The notes beneath the pieces are model-generated. The model did no database searches. It had not been told where the DNA came from and was given only the letters and a program-made list of their open reading frames with translations. From Chloroflexota bacterium (GTDB lineage: Bacteria; Chloroflexota; Dehalococcoidia; Plut-88900): a DNA stretch of 7,476 bases. This document shows, one piece after another, positions 1 through 5,133 of the stretch. Within the stretch, counting starts at the first letter, position 1. Each line of letters begins with the position of its first letter. The position numbers were made by a program, and so were the translations under genes. The stretch covers positions 1-7,476 of the forward strand of contig JACZVB010000058.1 of NCBI GenBank assembly GCA_022572865.1, given 5' to 3'.

Positions 1-626
1 TCGCTGAATGACTTTGCCTCCGCATGTTGCTGCGATTCGAGTGAAGTCAACGCAGCCATGTATAACGCTTGTGGAGCCATCTCGTTCGACGGATATCTCT
101 CTGCAAACTCGCTATAGGCTCGGATCGCTTCACTACGTCGTGCAGGGATGTCATACAGCGCGTCGGCCTTTGCAATCAGCAATTCCGGGGCCTTCTCGCC
201 GTTGCGCCGTTTTCGAATTGCTTGGTCCAACACACGCAATGCTTGCTCTGGGTCGCTCTGTTTGAGTAGGGATCTGGCGATCCATTGCGTCGCTTCGGCC
301 GCTTCCGGGACGTCACGTTTTGCGATGATCTCAAAGCCAGACTGAGCCGTCTTATAATCACCCGTTAGGTAAAAACATTTTGCCCCTGAGAGAATTGCTG
401 AGTTGTATTCCGTGGTTTCTGGGAAACGGCGCGGGATGTCCCAATAGAGTTTTCCCGCTGCCGCATACTTTTCTTGTTCGTACAGACACCGTGCCTGTCG
501 CATCGATGCTGCTTCGGCAAACTTAAACCCTTTGACAGCGCCTACCTGAGCAAACAAGTCTTCGGCAGTTATATAGTCACCCTTTGAAAACAGGATTTCC
601 GCCTGCCGCATACGCACTTCCGGCAT
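1..626 (-). CDS. TPR-repeat protein, partial (3' end outside window)
   Basis: I translated the minus strand by hand. One frame is open from 680 down to the window edge with no stop. From the first ATG (624-626) it gives 208 codons. The product is a string of about five to six tetratricopeptide-like helix pairs of 33-36 residues, with typical phrases such as AEILFSKGDY, ARCLYEQEKYAAAGKLY, AKCFYLTGDYKTA, PEQALRVLDQAI, AKADALY and SEAIRAYSEFAERYP. TPRs are protein-interaction scaffolds, so no reaction can be assigned. The true start is unclear: there is no convincing ribosome site at 626, and the phrase RFPDHRL just upstream of the ATG is itself TPR-like, so the gene probably began further upstream and was interrupted. 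Two 60-base lines I counted here were 53% and 43% GC, against 57% and about 70% in lines of the genes to the right. The style recalls long planctomycete TPR proteins (impression only). The TPR identity is firm; the boundaries are not. Confidence 0.72.
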   Translation of the reverse strand, partial: MPEVRMRQAEILFSKGDYITAEDLFAQVGAVKGFKFAEAASMRQARCLYEQEKYAAAGKLYWDIPRRFPETTEYNSAILSGAKCFYLTGDYKTAQSGFEIIAKRDVPEAAEATQWIARSLLKQSDPEQALRVLDQAIRKRRNGEKAPELLIAKADALYDIPARRSEAIRAYSEFAERYPSNEMAPQALYMAALTSLESQQHAEAKSFS

Positions 627-1038
627 CAAACGATGATCTGGAAATCGGCTTCGACACTCGTGGTGCCGATGGTGCTGCCGTCACCGGTGCCCGCTTCAGG
701 TCCATTTCCCGTGGTTGCTTCGGGTATCGCCGCCAAATCAGTGGTATAACCGAAGTCGGGAAGTTCCGCAGGGGCGGGTCCGCCACTATGCCCGTCATCC
801 GTTTGTAGAAGCTCTGTACGAAGTGCCAGCGGCGCATCTCGCCGTCGGTGACGATGTCTATCCCGGCCCGCTCCTGGTCCAGGATGGCCATGTTGACGGC
901 GTCGTCATACGTCTCCCGAATATCGGTCTGGCCGTAGTTCCCCCTCTCGATCTCGTCGATGGCAGTCAATTGCCAGCTTGGGTAGGCGTAGCTGCCAATG
1001 ACCGTGGTGGGAAGCAGGGGCAGGGGGCCGTGTGCCAT
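577..1038 (-). pseudogene. MetE-like (methionine synthase II family) gene, truncated after ~91 codons
   Basis: The ORF encodes 153 residues, but only the first ~91 resemble the cobalamin-independent methionine synthase catalytic-domain family (Meth_synt_2, UROD/MetE-like barrel). Visible are the N-terminal LPTTVIGSYAYP (9-20), the GQTDIRETYDDAVNMAILDQE stretch (36-56), DIVTDGEMRRWHFVQSFYKR (61-80, including the conserved TDGE) and DPPLR (87-91). Family members are usually over 300 residues, so about three quarters are missing. From about position 766 leftward the frame reads non-family sequence rich in Arg, Pro and Ser and ends by chance at 577, inside the TPR gene. Stand-alone relatives act in methyl transfer or on unknown substrates; this copy lacks most of its barrel, including the expected zinc ligands, and cannot be functional as read. 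The start at 1038 follows a weak GAGGG site with ~10-nt spacing. It lies 94 bp downstream of the aminotransferase on the same strand. Confidence 0.7.
627..766. other. Unexplained junction between MetE-like and TPR genes
   Basis: This ~140-bp stretch continues neither neighbour in frame. On the minus strand, MetE-like sequence stops matching its family near 766 and recognisable TPR sequence begins near 647. Between them a third frame is open and reads a Gly/Thr/Ala-rich linker (ELPDFGYTTDLAAIPEA, then GTGDGSTIGTTSVEADFQ) ending at a TGA near 624. One missing base near 648 would fuse that linker to RFPDHRLMPEV of the TPR protein. So the foreign sequence may begin at ~766, with a frameshift at ~648. 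It could be an assembly chimera, a deletion breakpoint or a transferred segment; sequence alone cannot decide. Confidence 0.5.
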
Positions 1039-1069
1039 TAAAACGTTACCCTCGCATCGAAGTTTGTCG

Positions 1070-1099
1070 ATTATAGGAGGACGGCAGCTGGCAGGGCAA
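1070..1099 (-). promoter_or_regulatory. Putative sigma70-type promoter for the MetE-like gene
   Basis: On the minus strand a perfect TATAAT (1070-1075) is preceded by TTGCCC (1094-1099, four of six matches to TTGACA) with an 18-bp spacer. Transcription would begin near 1063, about 25 nt upstream of the ATG at 1038. It sits in the 94-bp gap after the aminotransferase stop codon, so the MetE-like gene may have had its own promoter. Confidence 0.4.
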
Positions 1100-1132
1100 C
1101 AAAGCGGGCCTGTGTTAGATAACCCAGTCCGG

Positions 1133-2041
1133 TTAGGCCTCGATCCCCGCGTAATGCAGAGCCTGGTCCACTATGTCCACTCCCACCATCTCGCTGTGGG
1201 CCGCCAGGAGGTGCTGAGTAATCGGCCCGGGGAACTGACCGCCTATGGGGCGGGTATCCACCTTGCTCAGGGGCACTATGCGAGGGCTGGTCCGGCTGAA
1301 GAACACCTCGTCGGCGGTGTAGATGTCGTAGGGCTGGAGGTCCTCCTCTGACACGGGAATCCCCAGGTTGCCCGCTATCTCGATGATCACTTTCCTCGAC
1401 ACTCCCTGAAGGACGTTGCGGTCGGTTGGTGTCTTCAGGACGCCGTCCTTTACCAGAAACACGTTGTACCCGATGCCCTCGGTGATGTTGCCGCCCATGT
1501 CCAGCATGATAGGCAGGCCGTCCGGGTCTATGTCCCGCGCCTCCAACTCCGCCAGGACGAAGTTGGCGCGGCTGTGGTGCTTCACCTTGGGGTCCATTAT
1601 ATCGCTGGAGTAGCTGCGGGTCTTGACGATGACCCCGTGGGCCCCGTCTATGTAGAATCTGGCGAAGGTGTAGAAGGCCAGGGGCTTAACGATGACGCAG
1701 ACCGTAGCCGGGCCCTCGATGGAGGGGCCCCTGGTGACGAAGGGGTTGATGTTGAAATCCCCCACTTCGGAGCGGCGATGGTCGTTGCGCTGGACCGCCT
1801 CCTGGCAAATCTCCGTCATCTCCTGGGGGCTGAGGCCCGAATCGATACGCATGTACTTGAGGGAACGGTATAGACGGCTGATGTGGTCCTCTAGCCTGAA
1901 GGGCACGCCATTGAAGGTGCGCCCCTGATCGAAGACCACATCGGCTACCTCGAATCCCCGGTCATGGGGCGGGACCATGACCTGGCTATAAGGTACCCAT
2001 TCCCCGTTGAAGTAAGAGGTATAGTCCTGATAATCTTTCAT
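1133..2041 (-). CDS. Class IV PLP-dependent aminotransferase (BCAT/D-amino-acid transaminase-like)
   Basis: This 302-residue protein has the full length and layout of fold-type IV aminotransferases (IlvE, D-alanine aminotransferase, aminodeoxychorismate lyase). It would be cytosolic and PLP-dependent, swapping amino groups between an amino acid and a 2-oxo acid. Visible signatures are an N-terminal beta-strand YFNGEWVP (10-17); HDRGFEVADVVFDQGRTFNG (26-45); the LEDHISRLYRSL segment (50-61); the lysine region DPKVKHHSRANFVLAELEA (150-168), where K154 most likely carries PLP; and NITEGIGYNVFLVKDG (185-200), with E188 at the usual cofactor-ring position. LQGVSRKVIIEIA (211-223) and DEVFFSRTSPRIVPL (244-258) follow. 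Substrate preference is not readable; the usual BCAT lysine context (IKTLNYL) is replaced by VKHHSRA, so ilvE is not assigned. The ATG at 2041 has an excellent site (AAGGAGG, 5-nt spacing). It lies 38 bp downstream of the threonine dehydrogenase on the same strand, probably in one operon. Confidence 0.88.
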   Translation of the reverse strand: MKDYQDYTSYFNGEWVPYSQVMVPPHDRGFEVADVVFDQGRTFNGVPFRLEDHISRLYRSLKYMRIDSGLSPQEMTEICQEAVQRNDHRRSEVGDFNINPFVTRGPSIEGPATVCVIVKPLAFYTFARFYIDGAHGVIVKTRSYSSDIMDPKVKHHSRANFVLAELEARDIDPDGLPIMLDMGGNITEGIGYNVFLVKDGVLKTPTDRNVLQGVSRKVIIEIAGNLGIPVSEEDLQPYDIYTADEVFFSRTSPRIVPLSKVDTRPIGGQFPGPITQHLLAAHSEMVGVDIVDQALHYAGIEA

Positions 2042-2079
2042 CTCCCCCTCCTTAACCTGATATATAACTCATACTACAG

Positions 2080-3045
2080 CTATGTGTCCCGTCCTGTACA
2101 AAGCTTTCTTTGCAGGTTTTCAAACATGTCCTCGACCATGGAGTCTAGATCGTAGCGAGGATTCCACCCCCACTCCCGTCGTGCGATGGAGTCGTCCAGG
2201 GAGTCGGGCCAGGAATCGGCGATGGCCTGGCGAAGAGGGTCGATATCGTAGTCCATGGTGAACCCCGGGAGCCTTGCCCTGATGGCCTCGGCCAGCTCTT
2301 CGGGGGTAAAGCTCATGGAGTGCACGTTGAAATCGGCGTGATGTTTGAGCCCGCCTACCTCGGCCTGGGCCACCCCTATGAGCGCCCTTATAGCATCGGG
2401 CATATACATCATCGGCAGGACCGTGTCTGGGCGAAGGTAGCAGGTGTAACGGCCCTGTTGGATCGCGCCGTAGAAGATAGCAACGGCGTAGTCCGTCGTG
2501 CCTGCGGTGGGCTCGACCTTCCAGCTCACGATTCCGGGAAGCCGGACCCCCCTCACATCCAGGCCCAGCGAGAAGTAGTAATTGCCCATCAGTTCGGCAT
2601 ACACTTTGGAGATTCCATACAGGGACGTGGGTTTCTGGACCGTATCATTCGGGGTGTTATCCATGGGCGTTCCCGGGCCGAAGGCCGCTATGGAGCCGGG
2701 GATTACGACCCGTTCCAGCCGATTGTTCATCGCCGCTTCCAGTACATTGTGCATTCCGTGAATGTTCACCTGGTAGGCAAGCGGCCGGTCCCTCTCCGCC
2801 AGCACCGATAGCAGGGAGCTCAGGTGATAGATCGTATCGATACCGTAGCTCTTGATGGCTTCGTCTAACTGGTCGTAGCTCGTAACATCTATGCAGGTGC
2901 TGGGGCCCGAGCTTACGATGTCATCGGGCAGTGGTGTCCTGTGCGCTGCCGCGATAACATTCCCTTCCCCGTATATCTCTCTCAGGGCCGGCACAAGCTC
3001 CGATCCTATCTGGCCGGCCGCACCGGTAACCAGGATCCTTTTCAT
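2080..3045 (-). CDS. tdh: L-threonine 3-dehydrogenase, SDR type (NAD-dependent)
   Basis: This 321-residue extended short-chain dehydrogenase oxidises L-threonine with NAD+ to 2-amino-3-ketobutyrate, which is then cleaved to glycine and acetyl-CoA or decarboxylates to aminoacetone. The Rossmann motif GAAGQIG is at 8-14, a catalytic-type Ser in PGSIAAFG (S118), and YxxxK is Y143/K147 in SLYGISK. Signatures of the SDR-type TDH subgroup, as opposed to general sugar epimerases, are LPGIVSW (169-175), GTTDYAVAIFY (182-192), LPMMYMPDAI (210-219), and near the C-terminus ADSWPDSLDDS (276-286) followed by EWGWNPRYDL. It is unrelated to the zinc alcohol-dehydrogenase-type TDH of E. coli. I chose ATG 3045 because AGGAG lies 7 nt upstream; a TTG immediately before it gives poorer spacing. 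It heads a minus-strand operon with the aminotransferase. The usual partner kbl (2-amino-3-ketobutyrate CoA ligase) is absent from the window. Confidence 0.9.
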   Translation of the reverse strand: MKRILVTGAAGQIGSELVPALREIYGEGNVIAAAHRTPLPDDIVSSGPSTCIDVTSYDQLDEAIKSYGIDTIYHLSSLLSVLAERDRPLAYQVNIHGMHNVLEAAMNNRLERVVIPGSIAAFGPGTPMDNTPNDTVQKPTSLYGISKVYAELMGNYYFSLGLDVRGVRLPGIVSWKVEPTAGTTDYAVAIFYGAIQQGRYTCYLRPDTVLPMMYMPDAIRALIGVAQAEVGGLKHHADFNVHSMSFTPEELAEAIRARLPGFTMDYDIDPLRQAIADSWPDSLDDSIARREWGWNPRYDLDSMVEDMFENLQRKLCTGRDT

Positions 3046-3074
3046 CAAGTCTCTCCTACCCCTCCGCCTGTCAG

Positions 3075-3088
3075 CACTTGTGCAAGTG
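3075..3088. promoter_or_regulatory. Inverted repeat CACTTG-TG-CAAGTG upstream of tdh
   Basis: A perfect 6-bp dyad with a 2-bp centre lies 30 bp before the tdh start, in the likely 5' leader or promoter of the minus-strand operon. The size suits a dimeric repressor operator, though a chance palindrome is possible. No regulator gene is in the window. Confidence 0.3.
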
Positions 3089-3254
3089 TGCCGAAGCTAC
3101 ACTTTGTCCGTACATTCTAAATCGCAGCGGCGATGTGCTCACCTTAAAATATTGAGAAGCTATGAGGGGCTTAAGCTGGGGCCGGCCTGCCACTGTCAGA
3201 GAGCATTCCTTCGCTCGCTTCAGGCCCGTGGCCCGTCTGGGATTGTAAGATGCC

Positions 3255-3280
3255 AGCCCGTAATAGCTGCTATGGTGGCT
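3255..3280. repeat. Imperfect inverted repeat in the divergent intergenic region
   Basis: ATAGC-T-GCTAT (3263-3273) is flanked by outer arms AGCC (3255-3258) and GGCT (3277-3280), with short unpaired bases between. It could be an operator or a small hairpin; no family is recognised. Confidence 0.22.
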
Positions 3281-3334
3281 TTCTGATATTTCCGGACTGT
3301 AACTTTGTAGCCAGGTACGGTTGGTATCACTATA

Positions 3335-3354
3335 CTTCTCCCCTACCGGAGAAG
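3335..3354. repeat. 7-bp perfect hairpin CTTCTCC/GGAGAAG
   Basis: Arms 3335-3341 and 3348-3354 pair perfectly around a 6-base loop (CCTACC). It lies between the two copies of CACTATACT and about 50 bp before the TATAAT box of the rightward operon. There is no T-tract, so it is more likely a regulatory site or chance structure than a terminator. Confidence 0.3.
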
Positions 3355-3403
3355 CCAGACAGGTCGGCGCTCCATGAAGGGGCACTATACTCTACGCGGC
3401 TGA

Positions 3404-3409
3404 TATAAT
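3404..3409 (+). promoter_or_regulatory. Perfect TATAAT -10 box for the rightward redox operon
   Basis: TATAAT at 3404-3409 would place transcription start near 3416, about 24 nt before the ATG at 3440. No good -35 is seen at 16-18 bp spacing (GGCACT at 17 bp), so the promoter would be weak or activator-dependent. A near-match TATACT lies at 3386-3391. Confidence 0.4.
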
Positions 3410-3439
3410 CATGGCATCCAAATGGGATAGCGAGGCGAG

Positions 3440-4483
3440 ATGAAGCGGGATACCCTCTCTTCTCAGGTCTATGAAGTTACCGATCCCCTGGAGGCCATCG
3501 AGTTCTATTACCGCGAGGGGATGACCGATGGCCTTCCCGTTGTGCCCCCCACTCCGCAGCGGGTGGTCGAGTTTCTGGAACACGGGGGCCGGGCCCCGGA
3601 CGATGTGATAGGCGCGATCCCCGCTCGGGACAGGGTGGTCACGGCGGAGAAGGTGGCTATCAACGGCGTTATGGCGGGCTGCCTCCCAGAGTACATGCCA
3701 GTATTGCTTGCCGCAGTGGAGGCCATGTGCGATGACGAATTCAGCCTCAACGCCACCTCGGCCAGCACCTCGGGTGCGTCCCACATGGTCATAGTAAGCG
3801 GCCCGTTGGTGAAAGAACTGGACATCAATTTCGGCGTAAACCTCTTCGGCCCCACCAAGCGGGCCAATGCCACCATCGGGAGGGCCATCCGCCTAATCCT
3901 CATGAACGTATGTGGCGCCGTCCCGGGGGTGCTTGACCAGTCGACCCTGGGGAATCCGGGTAAGTACACATCCTGTATCGCCGAGGATGAAGACCTGAGC
4001 CCCTGGGCCCCCTTGCGTCACGACCTGGGCTATCCCAGGGAGGAAACCACCGTAACCCTGTTCGCCTGCTATGCCCCGGTTCAGGTGGCCGAACACATAG
4101 GCCAGACCGCCGAAGGCATTCTCTCTACCATGGCCAGGAGTATAGTGGGCTATCCCTACTATGCTCGGGGAGGGCAGATCCTCGTGGTCATCGTGCCCGA
4201 GCACCTAAGGCATATCGAGAGGGATGGCTGGTCGAAAAAACAGGTGAAGGAGTACCTCTTCGAGGCAACAACCAGGCCCATGTCTTTCTGGAAGGAGAGG
4301 CCCGACAGTGGCAAACACGATTATAGGGAAGGGAAAGGCCTGGCCGGCGTGGTGGCCAGCCCAGACGATTTCGTGGTCCTGGTTGCGGGTGGGAAAGCGG
4401 GCGGGTTTTCCAGTTACCTGGTTTCTTGGGGCAGCGAGGTAGACTACAGTAGAATGGTTACCAGGGCCGTAGCTCGGATATGA
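3440..4483 (+). CDS. Conserved protein of unknown function, partner of UGSC selenoprotein
   Basis: This is a 347-residue soluble protein with no signal peptide or membrane segment. I do not know its biochemical role. From memory it resembles a large uncharacterised family found beside UGSC-type (seleno)proteins in environmental bacteria and actinobacteria. Conserved-looking blocks are GMTDGLPVVPPTP (27-39), EKVAINGVMAGCLPEYMPVL (70-89, with C81), RANATIGRAIRLILMN (141-156) followed by CGAVPGVLD, GNPGKYTSCIAEDED (171-185, with C179), DGWSKKQVKEYLFE (262-275) and GKAGGFSSYLVSWG (318-331). The dense Gly/Pro/Cys blocks suggest an enzyme with a cofactor or thiol-based site, but that is inference. 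The start at 3440 has a modest GAGG site 4 nt upstream. It ends in TGA (4481-4483), a true stop, 64 bp before the selenoprotein. It is probably first in the rightward operon. Confidence 0.75.
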   Translation: MKRDTLSSQVYEVTDPLEAIEFYYREGMTDGLPVVPPTPQRVVEFLEHGGRAPDDVIGAIPARDRVVTAEKVAINGVMAGCLPEYMPVLLAAVEAMCDDEFSLNATSASTSGASHMVIVSGPLVKELDINFGVNLFGPTKRANATIGRAIRLILMNVCGAVPGVLDQSTLGNPGKYTSCIAEDEDLSPWAPLRHDLGYPREETTVTLFACYAPVQVAEHIGQTAEGILSTMARSIVGYPYYARGGQILVVIVPEHLRHIERDGWSKKQVKEYLFEATTRPMSFWKERPDSGKHDYREGKGLAGVVASPDDFVVLVAGGKAGGFSSYLVSWGSEVDYSRMVTRAVARI

Positions 4484-4529
4484 GCTGAAATATTAGCCAG
4501 ATCGATACCGGGAGATCGCAAGGATGATC

Positions 4530-4540
4530 GGAGGAGAGGA
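4530..4540 (+). promoter_or_regulatory. Strong ribosome binding site setting the selenoprotein start
   Basis: A purine-rich GGAGGAGAGGA run ends 7 nt before ATG 4548. An in-frame ATG at 4524 lies upstream of this run and has only a poor AGG next to it, so 4548 is the better start. Confidence 0.6.
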
Positions 4541-4547
4541 GAAGGCG

Positions 4548-5120
4548 ATGGCAGTCCAGGCCGGGAGCGGAAAGATAGAGGTGTTGGACCCCAGGGGTGA
4601 TTCCCCTCGGGTCAAGGTCCAAATGGCGCCGAGACCCGAAAGCCTCAGGGGCGTGAGGGTGGGGTTGCTGGACAACAGCAAGATCAACGCCGGCAGACTG
4701 CTCGGCTGTGTGGCCGACCTGCTAAAGAGAGATGTGGATGTAAAGGAGCTCATAGCCCTGTGCAAGGCGGATGCCACCAGGCCTGCTCCCGCCGACCTGC
4801 TGGATGAGCTTGCCGCCAGGTGCGATGTTGCAGTAGTCGCAGTGGGGGACTGAGGCTCTTGCAGCCAGTGCAGTTTGCACGACGGTATCGAGTTGGAGAA
4901 GAGGGGCATTCCCGCGGCGGTGATTGTGACCCGAGAGTTTGTCGTTCCCGCCAGGGCCATAGCCGAAATGAGGGGTATGCCGTGTTATCCCTTCGTTGTT
5001 GTAGACCATCCCATCGGAAGCCTCGAAGAGGCGGGCCTGCTGGAGCGAGCAAGGATGGCCTTGCCACAGGTCCTGGAGATACTGTCCCGGCGACAGCCGT
5101 CGGGCCGAGAAGGGTATTAG
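4548..5120 (+). CDS. UGSC-family selenoprotein, Sec encoded by in-frame TGA
   Basis: This is a 190-residue protein if TGA 4851-4853 is read as selenocysteine (U102). The N-terminal half has EVLDPRGDSP (11-20), MAPRPESLRGVRVGLLDNSK (26-45) and TRPAPADLLDELAARCDVAV (78-97). Immediately after come D101-U102-G103-S104-C105-S106-Q107-C108, then HDGIELEKRGIPAAVIVT (111-128), VVPARAIAEMRGMPCYPF (132-149) and DHPIGSLEE (153-161), ending at TAG. D-[UC]-G-S-C is the signature of the UGSC (seleno)protein family, first noted in marine metagenomes; many relatives carry Cys at the Sec position. U102, C105 and C108 form a plausible selenol/thiol redox centre, but the reaction is unknown. The frame stays open for 88 codons past the TGA, and a hairpin follows it. 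The next gene starts 13 bp downstream. Conventional calling would give two false ORFs, 4524-4853 and 4875-5120 (a TTG start). The alternative, a nonsense mutation, fits less well. Confidence 0.87.
4854..4894 (+). promoter_or_regulatory. Putative bacterial SECIS hairpin
   Basis: Directly after the TGA, GTGCA (4868-4872) and TGCAC (4876-4880) form a perfect 5-bp stem around loop GTT, 19 nt from the TGA. Lower pairings are possible: GCC 4864-4866 with GGT 4884-4886, and GGCTC 4854-4858 with GAGTT 4890-4894 (two G-U pairs). Known bacterial SECIS elements lie within the coding region just after UGA, with a small apical loop ~16-37 nt away and a G among the first loop bases; all three hold here. 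SelB would bind it to deliver Sec-tRNA. This was folded by eye, not computed. Confidence 0.6.
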
Positions 5121-5133
5121 GCTAGAGCGGTCT

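Larger units (their letters stand above)
3046..3439. other. Divergent intergenic region, 394 bp
   Basis: This stretch separates tdh (leftward) from the 347-aa gene (rightward) and should hold promoters for both. No RNA gene or riboswitch family is recognised. A 104-codon minus-strand frame crosses it (3071-3385) but has no ribosome site and no family resemblance, so it is not called. Short symmetrical elements and a TATAAT box are listed separately. The 9-mer CACTATACT occurs twice, at 3328-3336 and 3383-3391. On the minus strand, TAGAAT near 3116-3121 is a possible -10 for tdh, but no good -35 accompanies it. Confidence 0.6.

Noticed and set aside
1107..1139. Possible terminator hairpin at the end of the aminotransferase (GGCCT/AGGCC with inner AACC/GGTT)
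   Set aside because: The stem is interrupted by a 9-base bulge, overlaps the stop codon and has no T-run.
3071..3385. 104-codon minus-strand reading frame in the divergent intergenic region
   Set aside because: No ribosome site, no recognised domain, unusual composition, and it overlaps the expected promoter area.
4524..4547. Earlier ATG as start of the selenoprotein
   Set aside because: It has little ribosome-site support, and the strong GGAGGAGAGGA lies between it and ATG 4548.
4851..4853. TGA as an ordinary stop making a 101-residue protein, or a pseudogene
   Set aside because: The sequence directly after it completes a family motif and remains open and conserved-looking for 88 codons, with a SECIS-like hairpin; decay would not be expected to keep these together.
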